Positions 36,240 to 50,300 are shown, counted from the first letter of the stretch. The stretch: 64,000 bases of DNA from Ophioderma brevispina (GCA_023653785.1 JAMKCH010005355.1:1-64000), one strand, 5' to 3'. Notes: a model not told the origin generated them from the letters alone. Program-made: numbers and translations.

Positions 36240-36560
36240 TTTATTTATTCATTTCCATCCGCCCTGCTGCCGAAAAAATCACACAAAATCGTATAGTGCC
36301 ATCTCCCTATTTTTAGTTATGACGTGCAAGTTAAAGTCCGCGATGTGAATGGCTAATAGAGCAATTGCAGCTGGCGGCAACTTTGAGGTTGTGTAAACTC
36401 GCTTTTTGAGGATAATCGGTACACACGCCCCCGTGATATTACGCTCCGATTGGATAAGAGGGACACACCAACGGGCACAGCGCTGCATTTTGTGCCATGT
36501 GCTGCAAGGCGCTAACACCTTGCCGGTTATGTGATGCATTGACATTTTAGCAATGTCAGT
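36240..36560. other. GC-richer island, unidentified
   Basis: Richer in G, C and CpG than its surroundings, with an 88-codon minus-strand frame (36279-36545, including PPAAIALLAIHIADFNLHVI). No recognised domain or splice signals. Possibly a fragment of an unidentified repeat. Confidence 0.2.
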
Positions 36561-39500
36561 TGCTAAGTACCCGTGATTTCCAGTGCACGGTTGAAAACAA
36601 AAACCCTCAAAGTCTCAACATTTTGTAAGTTTAAGCTACAATGTAAAAGATTACGTTCGGATGATGGCGAATATTAAAATATTACTATAAAATACGAAGG
36701 ATGCATATGGAACGTTTTTTTGGTAAACTTGCTCTTAGAGACTTCGGTTATTTACATGCGTCGGTTCAACTCGTCGTTCAAGCACGTTCATCAAAGAAAA
36801 CAACAGACTACTTTACTCGCTGAGTACTCGGACAGATTTTCAATTGTTGTTTAAAATCAGTTCACATTAATTTAAGTATTATCTTATATTTTGCTTCCTC
36901 ACTCACCAGCTGCTTGGTTTAATCCAATTTGTAGTTCATGACTGCCAAGAATGAACACTCAGTCTGTGACAACAAGGTCTTCCTCCTCTGCACTGCCGCT
37001 CTATGATCTTATCATCCTCTCCCGCTTGCCTAACAACAGCGGGCTAAACTTAGAGCTGCTTTGTTTATTTACCCTAATATTAATTGCAATTTATTATTTT
37101 ACAGGATGACACGAACAGACTTGTCACTTGCCGAACTTGAAAAAAGTCGTGGTTCGGCGCGGCATATTGTTTCTGCGCGCAAGAACCCCCTTAGATTTAC
37201 TCAAACGCTAATTTTCTGGGCTCAAATAAAAACAAAATTTTGTCGGCATATCGCGCAGAAACGCAACCTAGCGCGAACCCTGCTCGCATCATCATCAATC
37301 ATCATCATGACCATCGCCATCATCATCATCAAAACCAGAAATGCCCAGAAAAAACAAAAGTAATTTAATCTGTTTAAGACTCTGCAAAATTAGACTGTAA
37401 AAACCGAAAAAAACTTGAGTACTAAACAAAATTTAAGGAAAATATTTTGAAAATAATATTATAACACCCTTTTTGCTAATTGACCCCTTCTATTAAACTC
37501 CAGACCCCCCAGCTAATCAGCCTAAAAATCTAAGACAGGTATTTCCTTATTTCCACTTTTAGCGTAATGTTACAATTAGGCAACACCCCAGGGGATTCCC
37601 TTCCTTCCCTCCCCTTCCCATTTTTCGCGCATGGTGCCGACTGCCGACTGAAAAGTGCAATTGAGCTGCCAAAGTACAATCCATATTCACCTGTTTTCCT
37701 ACCATCGAACTGCCAAATTCGGCATTACAGGTAAAATCAATTCAAACTCTCATTCACACCGTTGGGTGTCAATTTTGTCCGAATGACCGTGAAGTTTATG
37801 GAAAACGGGGTAAGAAATGATCACTAGATAATGATACTGGATAAAATTGTAATGGCCGCCACAACATCCGAGTTGCTGGTGACGTCTATAAGCGAAAGCG
37901 CCCCACAGCTCACATTCCAAAGGTTGCCTAAAATAATTACTTCTTCTTAGAGTACGTTGCCTGAATGATCAGAAGAAGAAATTCATCACACAATGACCCG
38001 AGGTAAGCGTCAAAGATGACCCCAAATAATATACCCCATTTTTTTTTAAAGTAAACACCTGTATTTAAAAAAGGAAAATGTAACCCAGGGTCACTTTTTT
38101 TAAGTACAATGTTGGTCAAACTAAATAAAACATTTTATCTATCATGATTCCAGCATATCATAAAATTCTTTTTTTTCCTTGCAATGCTTTTTTTACCCTT
38201 CCCTCCCCCAACCCGGCCCCACCCCCCAACCAGAACCCTTCACACCCTTCACCCCCCCCCCCATCCCATGGCTACTAGGCATAAATTGATCTTTACATAT
38301 TACAGTGACAGCTCGACTCAGTACATATTAACAATGTGTTTAAGTCATTTTAAAAAGTACATTTAAAAAATTTCATAATATGTTTTTTTCCCTGTTTAAC
38401 CTATAAGCTTGTTTATTTCCATGTCCGCACCCCTCTGCTGCTGTGCAGACAGTCGCGAAAGAGCATCTGTGTTTTTTCCCCACTTGACTCCAAGGGAAGA
38501 AGGTACGCAATGAACACGTTCATGAGTAAGGCAAGAGCACCCACAATTGAAAAGCGAGTTCGATAATTTCAGGCTTCAAAGAATCCTAAAAATGCCTGAA
38601 TCCACAGCATGCATGCAAAATAAACCTACCTGGAAGGCTCCAAAGTTAGAAGAAAACGCCTCAAAGGTCAATTCACAATGGAAAAATCACTATGTCGGGC
38701 ATATACCGCATGAATTAGCCAAACACAAAAAAAAATGTAAACATTGACCCATGCATCGGTGAGGTTTTAGCAACAAATGTAACCTATGACCTAACCTTAC
38801 ATCATCATAACATGTTGTACCTTGTGATTTTTCACTTCGCCATGTGCAAGGTCAAAATAGTCAAAACATCACCTGCACATATCGCGATTCCAGGGACCCC
38901 CAGTCACCCGCACCAAAATAATGCGTCTAGAAAAAGTCTAACAATTTGTGAAATATCAAGCAAAACAAGTTTGGAAATAATTTTAATTGAAGTGAAAACA
39001 TGATTTTAACGAACTGGCGAGTCTGAAGTCGTAATTCGGTTTCAGGCTATTTTTCTGATTTATTAAAATGGTTCAATACTTTCAGAATTTTATGTTCAAT
39101 TTTATGGGAAAATTTCTAAACTTTCAAATCTTTTTAAGTTTTTATTATTTTTTTACCATGTATTACCTCACCCTTGCTTATTATCAAAAATGCATTCAAA
39201 ATCATGAGCCTTGTCCTGTATTTTAATTACATGACCGAAAAAAAGGTGTATTTTCAACAAATCCTCAAAAAATGGAATTTTGTGTTAAAAAAAAATGTAC
39301 TTACTTCAATATTTAATGCCAAACAGTATCAGTTTATCATAATAACTCACGCATTTGACTTCCTGCTATTGTTTGCTCATTCAAACATGCATTATGTTAT
39401 AGGACTATTCCTTAGATATGGGGTTGTTGCCACAAATTGAGAAATACGGGCTTTGGTTATTAATTAAGCAAAGTTGCTTGATTATTTTGAGAACAGCAAG

Positions 39501-42268
39501 TGCAATATCACACAATCACATCTTTGTTTACAATACATTTCATACATTTAACAATCTATGAGTACAACATTGAATAATTCCAGCATGTACAATGTTTAAG
39601 ATGTTTTTGCATACATTAGTCTTATGTATTTTGTCATTTCATGCCAGTTTGTCCAATTTCCATAGTGATGGTAAAATAGGACTGAAATGTCTGAGATGTG
39701 GAAGTGACAGGATTTTGTTCTATGGAAATGTTCAAAATTTCCCTATGAGGCAAATCTGAGAGTCCCCATAACACATATCCTAAGCTGCACGTTCAATACA
39801 TTGATTAATCCGTGGGTACGTGCAAAACAAGGATGCGTACAGCACTCAATGGAGGATACAATAGATGGATGGACGGTGTCAGTCACACTCGGTTACACGG
39901 ACACACTTAATTTCAATGACAACGGGATCAGATTGAACGAATATAAGCTGTTTACTTAGTTTGGAGCTAGAGATTAAAGCATCCATGGTTTCCTCTGCGA
40001 ATGACCTATTCTGACGAACGCTACTTTTTTTTTCGTATCGGCCGATCCACCGATCCGATCCTATGGTTTGCCCTATATGTTAAAGATCGACCAACCCTAG
40101 GAGTACTAGTAGGAGTTGCACAGGTGGTTCAACTTTTTAACATAGTGCCTACCATGTATAGGATGGCACCATGATTATAATTAATAAATCTGTGCGGTCC
40201 ACCTTTGCTAACAAGTTCCGAAGAGTATTTGGAAATAAAGTTTATCTTTTTCTTTACCAGAAGTGCGTAAATATATAGTACCACCAATCAATACGCGGCA
40301 TTGTAATTTCCCGCAAAACTCCTCCTGTCCGGAGTTCATCATAATATCAAACCATCATGCTCGTTTTAAATTGAAATTTCATTTATTATTGATTGCATTC
40401 CAAAATGATTGCGTTCAGTTTAATAATCCAAAACTTTTTGTTACAATTGTACTGTAATCGCCGGCCCTTCACTGCCGTCCTCCCCCGGTCAGGCCGCTAC
40501 AATATGCTAATGTATTCTTGACAAGTTGCAGATTCGAAAACATGTCGTGTAACGGCTCTATAGTACTGTAGTTTACATTGCGGTAATTGCGAAAATTATT
40601 TATGCAATTCTTGTTTCGCACGAACAAGTTACAAAACAATTGTATTCCGCAGTTCCTTCATCATTTGTATTAATTTTTATGATTTTTCCCTCCAGCCAGT
40701 TCTTTTGAACTATTTTTATCATGGTATGTAATACCCCCCCCACCGCAGGTCCGCAATCAATCTCAATGACGTAAATGGAATCCCCGGGAAAAACCCCGTG
40801 TCAGGACAGCGGCAGAGCATAGCGATTGCATGATCTGACCTGTACATATCGCTCCTCGCAAGGGCTGAGAAATTCATTGACACTATCCCTCTTATATTTT
40901 TATGTATTCATAATAAGCATGAGAGCATTGATTGATGAGTCGCAAGCGCCACATCGCCTATGTAGTCTAGCGTTATCCCCGGGGCATTTCTATGTCTATG
41001 CAAATTGATACTCATTTAAGCCACAATGACGCCATGTTTTGCTCGTGTATCAAAAACTACGGCGGTTCGGAAAGTATGATTGCATATTAGCCAGCCTAAT
41101 GACGTAGCATACTAGCATTGTTGTAAAATGTGTTTGGTGCTCGTCAGATCCACAGAGCTAAACTACGAATGCAAGACATGTTTTAATTTTCTGAATCTCA
41201 GTGCACCTAGTTGAGGGATGTTCCTCGTATTATAAGCAAAACTTTCTGACCCTCTCTGACTGCAAAAAAAAACTCCATAAAAGAACCATGATTTTATTAG
41301 ATTAGTTTCATCTAGATCTATGGCTGATTATTGTGTTAACTTTAGACTCTCAGACTCTCACGCAGTATCAATGAATTTAGATATTTTTGCCCGTCCTGTG
41401 TCACAACTACACTGTGGGAAATACTTCAGTCCGCCGTATAAATCAAAACAAACTTTCTGCTGATCCCCTTATTCTTTTTTAAGCACTTACAATCATGAGG
41501 AGAATGGAATGAAATGGTAGCACCACGTATTTTGGTAAAGCTCTATATTAACTGTTATTTTCTATGCAAATTAGTACTGAGATTTCATTGCAGCCCGCAC
41601 ATTTTTGACAAAAACAAGTTAAATTTAGTCTCTTCTACGTATTCATTATGACACTGTTGATGCTGTACAAAATATAGCCACTGCAAGTGAAAACGAACCT
41701 AAAACAATACGTAACGAAAGAGTTTAAACGGGAATATTTCTGCCGTATTTTCTGGACTCTGCTCAAGGAATTTAATTTCATTGAAGGCTTGAATCCAAAC
41801 GTACAACAAATATCAGCAGTAATTTTCTCATTTCACTTCTAACGACTATGTCCGGGGAGAGCAGCTAGGTCATGTGCCTGTCCATGCGTTGTAACTTAGA
41901 CAGGACCATGTTAAAGTTGCCGTATAAGGCTGATTTGGAATCGCTTGAAGTAGATTGTGATAGTACGTGAAAATACCTAAGTGGGCTGTCATTCGCCACG
42001 TTTCTCATGTAGGCTAAGAATTATGATACTAAATACCTTAGTAAATCGGTTTGAGTAACTCGTGTTTTCAAACTTAAAAACTGGTAAAATCTCCAATTAT
42101 ACTTTGGTCCTTTCTTTCATTCACCTCATCGGTTGTGGACGGCAAGCTCTGCACATATTTTGCCGATCCGCTTTTTTGCCGATTTCGCAAATTCGGCCGC
42201 CCCCCGAAAATCCCGAGTCCGATACAAACATCGGTTAATCTCTATTTGGAGCCTTTTGGGTCTGCAAA

Positions 42269-42272
42269 AAAG

Positions 42273-42337
<65 letters not shown>

Positions 42338-42352
42338 AAAAAAAAAAAAAAA
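42269..42352 (+). repeat. Long A run
   Basis: Nearly uninterrupted A tract of about 80 bases with two G interruptions. May be the tail of a retroposed sequence, but nothing upstream identifies one. Confidence 0.85.
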
Positions 42353-42799
42353 CAAGAGTGCATAGGCTTGCTTTGGTAGTGTTTCTATGTGGTAATCTGT
42401 GTGTGTTTGTGCCTGTGGTAAATTTTATATGTTAATGATAACCTTTATAAAATTGCCCACTGTTTCAAATACATGGCACGTTTTCATGGCAACCATGCAT
42501 GTAATGCGGCCTTCTGGGGAGTGCCCAGTGCAGGTACCCTTTCGACGATCGGTAAAAAGTCAGAGGGTGTTTTTGTCTGTATTGTGAATAAATCCCATAA
42601 TGCAGTGAGTGCATATGCGTACTGACTTAGGGATTAAAAAGTGTTTCGAAAAGTAAGAAACCACAAGACATTCTGATCATGCTGGGGGGTTAAAATAAAA
42701 TTCATGTTCTTTTTAGTAATAGCTTTTGAGGGCTTAAATGAGTGTAAACGTCAGAGTTTTAGTGTTAAGTATAGGATTTTTGTGGGACTCACCATGAAC

Positions 42800-43780
42800 C
42801 TCATTGAGGGTGAAAGTTCAAAACTGTGCCTTTTTAGATGACTCACAACACCCTCTGGTTCAAAGGTCATCAAGGTCATGGCCCAAATGGTCAGATTATC
42901 AAATTGCTTAGTATTTTAACATGGCTCTCGATGTGCATAACAATTTGGTTCTGACTAGGTTCCCACATGTTGTTGACCTCATGTGACCTTGTGGACCAAC
43001 ATCTTGTGACCCTTGTCCTCATTTACAAATTGCAACGGGAGACGGGACCACGTGCATTTTGGGTGAAGAGTTTTTCTTGTTTAGTTTTGCACAAGGGTTT
43101 GTTTCGCATAAATTGCAATTTGTAAAGCTTCAACTGATATGGAAATGTCTGTATCTTGCGTTTTTGCACAGTAATGTAGCGCAAGGGTTAAGTATACTGC
43201 ATTGCTTTTCTGGTTGGTTACCCAGTGTGAAAAATGTTAGTAAATGTAACAAAATCCAGGCTTCTCGTGCATGCTGATTTAATTTGCAAAAAAGATGTAC
43301 AAAGAATCGTGAAAAGAATAGTTCAGAAACTGCTAACTTCATTTGTGAGGCTGTGAGCTTGCGTTGTGACATACGATGATACTAAGGACAAGAGGACATT
43401 TCTAGAAAAGTGCGCCAATTTTTGAGTTCAGACAAACCATTTTTTTACTAGTGCATCGCCTCCATGGTGGACCTTGACCCTGTGTGTGTCTATGACTCCA
43501 GACTTGATTTTGTGCTCAAATAGTAGCCCTTGACCATTAGTGGTCATTGGGTCATTATATGCAAATGACCTCTAGATGCCTCTATTCCTCCCTACCATCA
43601 TGCTAAATATCAGCCCCTATGTCAAAGCAAACACGAAACGCATAAGCCGGACAGACTCGCAGGTAGATCCCATATTTAGTATAGGGCATTTCTATGGAAA
43701 TGGATCTAAATTGACCTCTAGATGACCCTTTTACCTTTTGGGTTACTCTGAAAACCCTTGATAACAAACATTAGACTGTA
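42800..43780. repeat. Degenerate repeat sequence rich in AGGTCA/TGACCT
   Basis: Many copies of aggtca or tgacct, for example aaaggtcatcaaggtcatgg (about 42860), gttgacctcatgtgacctt (about 42973) and aatgacctctagatg (about 43564). Probably divergent members of the class at 49640-50060 and 50570-50620. No gene. Confidence 0.5.
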
Positions 43781-46700
43781 CTTCCTTCCCTTTTTTGCCA
43801 AATTCCTCCCATATGTCAAAAGCATACGAAAATGCCCAAGAACGGACAACAGACAGCCTAATTTAGTAGTATAGATTATAAAGATTTCATGTAATATATC
43901 ACACCTGAAGGGAAATAATGCCTTTGTCTTATTAATTATGCATGCTTCTCTAAAGGGCTGAGTAGGAACCTGGTGGTAGTTAAAGGTAATGGTGGAGGTA
44001 ATTTCAAAAAATTATGATTTTTTGGGTACGTGTTTGTGCAATAAACTTTTGAAACGTTTCAGTAGGTGTTCTACAACCAATCGGGCAATGAAAGAAATTA
44101 GTATCCTCATGTCCCTTAAATTGGTATAGCTGCTTATCGGTCTAGTGCAGGCCGTGGCTAGTCAAATATGGCATGATTTTCAGTGGAATTAGCTAGGTTG
44201 TCTCGTCAATGTGGAAGAAAAAAAGACTAATGTGAAAAAGAAATGATCAAAAACTTTCCAACCATGTAATTCAAAGATAAGGCCTCTCTAAAATGGGTAT
44301 ATTCCCTCTTATTACAATATTTAGAGGCAATTATATGCTGCTGTAACATAAAAGGAGTTGTGTGTACCCATTTTCACCATTTAAACATTCCCTTCCACTC
44401 CCTCTTCACACTTTGCTCCATGCCCACACTTTGCTGCCCAATCAATCCAGCCACACCCAACATAAGCTTCATAATACCACTCGAGGTTCAAATCAAAGGT
44501 ACATAAAGTTTATATCTTCCAAAGTGTTTTGGGTGGTAAGACACTTGCACAGAGTCCACTACCTATTTTAACAATGAGCAAAACAGATCTTCACCCCCCT
44601 ACCCATGTGAAAATACATTCATATATCTGTCAACACTCATTACTTATCCACTGACTACCCCTTCTACCTTTTCCATCTTTTCTATCATTACAATAATCAT
44701 TATGTCCTTGCAAAGATCTTGCGTTGCATAGACAAGAATGAAGAGAAGACAGGTGTATGTGTTGTCAAGATTCATAATCATGGAGCCAGATAATGTACCA
44801 TTAATTCAAATGCAACCATTCCTTTACCAAAGTCCATGCACAAGAGTATGATTAGCCCTCATCTTACCGGGTGAGAGAGGGGGGGGGTACCACCACCTCA
44901 GAAACTTCCACTGTTTTGTTTGTTAAGAGCTTCCAGTAAGTATTAATTTAGCATAATTACATTGTACCCTTTGCACCTAATTTGTTGTATTCAGGTTTCA
45001 CATCCTTTTACAGTAATTTAGCGAAAGAGAGAAGGTAGCACCGATAGCACTTTCGCCAGTGTTGGGTAAGTAATTGAAACATAAGCAAAAAATTAAAACA
45101 TATTCCTGCGCAGTATGACAGCTCTAAACTCTGTTCATTAAATTAGCCATTTACCATCATTAAGAGCATAAAACTGCATTATAATCCAAATCTACTTTTT
45201 GGTGTGCATGCAAAATAGGATTGAGCCTGTGGAAATGAAAATTTTGCCTACTTCCCGAACTCTATGAAATATAATGTGGACCCTCAGACTAGGTATGTTT
45301 GTACTTAGTTTGGTATCAATGGGAAGACAGAGTACCATGGCCAATCCACCGGGTATAAATCATAAGTATGATGTTGCTTTATAAGGAATTTCCAAAGGGG
45401 GTGGCTAACTGCCCTTTGGTAAACCATGTACAATTTACAAAAAGTGCTTGTTTTTTCATAGATGAGGGTCCAGTACGTAGGAAAGAACTTGCAAAGATAC
45501 AGATGTATAGATTTGCCCTTGATAATCATATTCTCAAGCTTTGAAAAGTATAAATTTACATTGAAAATTGCATATATCTATTTTTAGGTCTACTTTTTAG
45601 GATTCCTGCGCACCCCCTTGACAAAAATGGAATGACCCGAGTTCTATACTACCTCAAGGCTTGTATTTTATCAATTACCAAGTAGAAATTGAGGCTACAT
45701 TAAATTATTAAGGCTTTTGCCAAAAGAACAGGTAATTCATCATCTAAGAAAATGTGCATTTTGCCTCTTTTGAAAAAGTAGCATAATCTAACAGCGTGGA
45801 TCTTGGAAACCAAAAGAGGCTCATGATTTTTAGTTCTTTTTTTAATTAAGCTGAGACAGAAATATATTACTGTTGAAAAATGAAAAGGAAAAAAAGATAT
45901 GAAAGGTTTTTTTTTAATTTGGGCGCTCTTCAAAAATAGGCTAAAATTGCCTTTTTTGCCAATTTGTCAAAGTCAAAATTACGATAATCTACCCTGTAAA
46001 AAAATGGAATAATACAATGTTCTCTTTTGTATTTTTATATCTCTGAAGAATAAAGATATGGACCCTAACATCTGCACAGTATGCTTTATGATTGAAATTA
46101 GTCTTCCTTTAGTTTTAATGTCCCACAAAAATGCCATAATATTGGTATTTTACAAACTGAAAAAGGGAGTCATAGGGCCTATTGCAGGGTGGGGTCTTGT
46201 ATTTCACAGCAGGGGGGTCGTGAGATTTTAAAATAGTGTGGATATGCATGATTTGACATACAAACCTAAAACCTGAATGAAATCTGTTGACCCTCATCTC
46301 CTCGACCTGCCTGGTTCTCTCAGAATGTGGACTGTAATGACTTGTGTACACATCAACGTAGAATTCTGGGTTTTGTTATCTTTCAAGGAGCTTATTATAT
46401 TCGAAAACGGCTGCTTGGAAGCTAATCTACCTCTCCATTCTACCTCTCCATTATATAAATAGCACATTAATAAAGTTTTTTAATACTGAATCTACAATTT
46501 TATAGTCAGAGGTCGTAAAACTTGAGAGCCCCTAACTTCAAAACGGAATGGAATTTGAATTTTTCCTTTTGACCTCCACTCTAGCCCTATATTAAAATTA
46601 CCTTTGACTGCAATTTTCAACAAATCTGAGAGGGGGGGTTCCACACCTTGGTGTTTTGGCATGGCATGACCCCATGTAGGTGGAAGAAACAGTATATCAA

Positions 46701-47154
46701 TCATGTAACAATGAAAATAACTGCAAAGTGAACAGGACAATTATATTGTATATGTTTCCCCTGACAAAAAGTTCTTTGTGAGGAGAGGGTTTTTTGACTT
46801 TGAACAATGTTCGTTAGCAAATGGTGAGAAAACGAGCTACAAAAAGCACAGTAAATTTTTCTCACCTCTAGGCTTCGCAAACTATATGCCTGACAAGATC
46901 TCCACTAGTGCCAAATAATTTGACAATCACAAGGGTCCCGAAAGCCCCAGGCTGTGGTGGCTGCTCTGGGTGCCCACTACTAATTCCTGGAGACATCCCT
47001 GGACACTCGGGAAAACGAGTCGCTGAGCGGACCTCCAGTTCTGCCTGTCGCGTTGATCATCGACAGAAAGTACATGCTTATCAAATGGAAATTGCTGGTA
47101 CACCTGAAGAATGTGGTTGGCATGGACAATGTGGACCTATGGTCATCATGCAGG

Positions 47155-47471
47155 ATTGGTGCCAAGTGGCGTACCGACCGGGGGTGGGGGGGGGCAAGTT
47201 ACCCCTCTGGCTCGAAAAAGCGGGATGATATGGACCAAAATATGCATTTTCATCCCTCTTTTTCGGGGAATTTCGACCAATTTCAGCCTAAGTTTGGGTA
47301 AAATTAAAGTAGATTTGTTGATATTCGTGCGCTACGCGTGCATTTCGTCAAGTTCAGACCTAATTGGAGCAAAGCACCGGGACGATTTATGAATTTTGCC
47401 CCCTCTGGTGGGATGACTTGGAAATTTTGCCCCCTCTGGGACGACTGCATCGGTAGGCCACTGATTGGTGC
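47155..47471 (+). mobile_element. hAT-type MITE, family A copy 2, with target duplication
   Basis: Element 47163-47463 matches 19837-20151 in the same orientation: near-identical ends (caagtggcgtacc, gtaggccactg) and internal blocks (acccctctggctcgaaa, accgggacgattta). It is bordered by the perfect 8-bp repeat attggtgc (47155-47162, 47464-47471), the hAT signature. The frames across it (46908-47228, 47053-47301, 47111-47392) are partly MITE sequence and not genes. Confidence 0.9.
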
Positions 47472-47924
47472 TCTAGATGATTGACAATTTTTTTTGTGGC
47501 TTATGCACAAAATCCTGATCCATTTATAGGTGAGTCAAAGACATACCAGATTTCTGAGCTGAAAATATGAATCCGAGATACTGTGGAATGGGTCGGAACT
47601 GATCATCATTTGATGATGTGGCATACTTCAGCATAATTTTACGCCAATTGGCATCCCCATCTGAAGAATGGTATGGTATCTTGAAACCTGACTGCCTGAT
47701 CTACAGGCAAAGCAGGATCCTGTCTCATAATAACCAAACCGGCTACAGTGAAAGGTACATGTACCCTTCACCTCACTTCCATCCAGTAAAGTTCCTTGAT
47801 AATGTGGTTCAGCATACCAAGATTGTTTCAAAGTGGAGAAAGAAACATGCATCGCATACTAGAACATTGGGAACAATTATTTAACATGGACATACTCAAC
47901 ATGCCTAAGCGTGAACACACTGGA

Positions 47925-48010
47925 AAAAATCCTGGACATCCACGCCTGGGCAGGGAATTGAACCCCGGACCTTTGTTTTCATCCATACCAGGACTTGGGT
48001 CATGTAGCAA
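47925..48010 (-). mobile_element. tRNA-SINE-like fragment (B box only)
   Basis: The minus strand contains ggtccggggttcaattccct, a good tRNA T-arm/B-box string. No convincing A box at the normal distance. Likely a decayed tRNA-derived SINE head. Confidence 0.35.
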
Positions 48011-48084
48011 AAGACTGGTGTCATATTTTACCTCCCCCCCCCTTTCCATGTATGTGTAGTGCTTGCTGTAAAATTAAAGCCATG

Positions 48085-49060
48085 TCAGACACTTTTGGCC
48101 TGGCTTTTGGAAGTTTGGGATTTTTCAGTAGCACATGGTCTAAAGTATCTTGTTTGATGATGACGCCCCTCGTTTTTTGCCCTCATTCTGTGAAGTTCGG
48201 AGCATACATGGCGGCTTGCGTTGCTCTCAAGGTTTTTATTGATGGGTGGTCCTAAGTGCATCACGCCTTTGTCTTGGAAGTCAACACAAACTGCTAGGTC
48301 TTTTTTCATCAAGAATATGCCTGGAAATTTTGTCTCCAGAAGGGCTTGTTGTTTTTGAATGATAGTGTCACAAAGGCCTGGTACATTTGATACATGGAGA
48401 GCTGTAAGGTTGTGTTTTTCGACGTTCTGAACCTTCTCCTTTGCATGTCCAAGACAAATGGAAGTCTTACAAACTGAACAATATGCTTCAAATGTTCCTT
48501 TGTCAGTTGGTCCTTTCAATTTGTAGGAGACATCCAGTGCTTTATGTTCACTCTCTATCAGACAGTCTAATTTAGACTGCAGTGAAGTAGCTATTGCTGT
48601 ACCATTGCCACCATCTGTATTCCACTTCTTCAGGATCTGCTGTTCCACTATATACCACCATCTGTATTTTCAACTTCAGGATCTGCTGTTCCACTGCCAT
48701 CATCTGTAGTTTCCAGGTCAGGAAGATCCAAATTAGATTCACTTCGAACTAAACTAACATTATCCTTCACCGGTATATCCAACATCTTCACCCGTTTCCT
48801 GATATTTGTGTTCCAGTTTGCACGCTTCGTATATACAATGACATAATCATCAACTTCCCTTTTCTCCTCAGACCTTTTGTTTTTGCCCAGACCTGACACT
48901 GTGCACACCAAACTTTGAATAAACCTTCTTCACTTTTACCAACTCCTGGGGGGGGGTTACTTGCTTTTGTACTTGTGCACGGAATGTACATTGCTGATGG
49001 GGCCGATGTCCACAGTATTCACATAGAATTTTCGCTAAGGCAATGAACTCCTCAACTCAC
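48085..49060 (-). pseudogene. Degraded coding relic with zinc-finger-like motifs
   Basis: The minus strand shows protein-like sequence in shifting frames. First ALAKILCEYCGHRPHQQC (about 48990-49040), then SEEKREVDDYVIVYTKR and SGTADPEVENTDGGI (48648-48911), then after a shift a 187-codon frame (48085-48648) with FEAYCSVCKTSICLGHA and VEKHNLTALHVSN. The C-x2-C...H...H layout resembles BED/TTF-type fingers of hAT-derived proteins (family-level guess). A short duplicated block around 48600-48720 repeats the sequence encoding TDGG. The frameshift at 48648 argues for a pseudogene or a missed intron. It is antisense within PI4KA intron 1. No transposase catalytic core was seen. Confidence 0.4.
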
Positions 49061-49639
49061 ATTCCAGTCAGTGGCCCTCTGGTCCTGTCCCCTAAAATCA
49101 CGGTTCCCCAATTGTCTGCAATTTGAAACAAAAGTAAAATCAAAATTACAATATGCCCCGAGAGAGATACCCGGGGAGAGATTATCTGACACTGTCTTCA
49201 AAACCTTTAAACAGAAAACATTTCTTAAATATGGTGGGGTTAGCCTCAATTTTGTTGATGTAATATTTAATAATTGATATCAATATACATTATATGCTGG
49301 AATCGGGGGCTGGACTAGACCGGGGAAATGGGAATAGAAAATACAAGTCAGAATGAAATATTTCCTGGATTTGTTTTTTGTTTTTAAAGGGATAGTAGCG
49401 ATTTTCTTTAAAAAATGTATTGAATTTTTCAAAAAACCTTTTCTTAAAAGCTGGACACTTCAAAAAAAAGGGGGCCTTTATCAAAAATCATCTTCAGATT
49501 AAACTTTATAAACTTTAACAAAAAAATTTGGGTGATTGAAACGCGATAAGACCACTCGTTAAACTGCCGCAACAAAAGAGTTTGCAGTGCGACTAGAACA
49601 TTTCCCCCCACCTTGTGCAAAAAACATTCAAATTGCCCT

Positions 49640-50060
49640 CATTTGCGAAGTAAAAGTGAAATTATATAGAAACTTGAGTCCTAGATGCTCCTTGGGATCT
49701 TATATGATGTGGTCACTAGGATCAGATTACACAAGGTCAAAAAGGTAATATGAGGTTAGTTATAAAATGGCCTGAAAACATCAAAAAAAGTTGGCCTGTT
49801 CAAGAGTTAAAAGTCCAATTGCTACAGAGAATTGGTGTCATAAATGCCCCTTGGGAACCTTCGTAATGAGGTCAAAGGTCTGAGGTTAAAGTCATAAAAT
49901 GGGCTCTAAAAACATAAAGAGGCATTAATTTGCAAGGTGAAACCAATGCAAGCAAACTTGGGGAATTTAAAGGCAAAGGGACATTCATATGATAATAAGG
50001 TCAAGGGCCACTGCAAAAGTCATTGAGGTCAGTTATAAAATAGAGAGTGAAGGGAAGGTG
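49640..50060 (+). repeat. ~137-bp tandem repeat carrying AGGTCA half-sites
   Basis: Three units share gttataaaatggcctgaaaac-like text (about 49757, 49889, 50030) preceded by aggtca strings. The middle unit has gaggtcaaaggtctgaggtt, a one-base-spaced direct repeat (DR1-like) followed by a third partial half-site. Further sites lie at 50573-50620 and 51178-51205. Nuclear-receptor binding is known for such motifs in general; activity here is inference. Confidence 0.65.
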
Positions 50061-50099
50061 GCTAGCGAAAGCAGGCGAATTTGTGGTTCAAGAACCACT

Positions 50100-50300
50100 T
50101 GTTTGAAAAACCTAGTTTTTCGATTGATAAACCTAGTTTAACAATTCGATAAAGTAGGTTTATCAAATTTCAGTTGAAACTCTAGGTTTATCGACCAATA
50201 TTAGGGGTTGTTGAAAAACTAGGTTTATCAATTCGATAATTTAATAGGATAATCGGTGAAAACCCAAGTTATCTTTGATAAACTGGGTTTATTGAATTTT
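50100..50300. repeat. Cluster of inverted gataaacctagtt motifs
   Basis: gataaacctag or its complement ctaggtttatc occurs at least five times within about 200 bases, in both orientations, with acaattcgataa or ttatcaattcgat alongside. The strands can fold into several alternative hairpins. Confidence 0.7.

Noticed and set aside
37061..37363. 100-codon frame ending in Ile-rich sequence
   Set aside because: Its C-terminal part is an (ATC)n microsatellite, and nothing upstream is protein-like.
42133..42435. 100- and 76-codon frames of Lys/Arg-rich protein
   Set aside because: They are translations of a long A run, with no independent coding evidence.
44362..44571. Frame rich in His/Leu/Pro with a ggttcaaatc string
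   Set aside because: Low-complexity composition and only a chance B-box match; no repeat family or gene supported.
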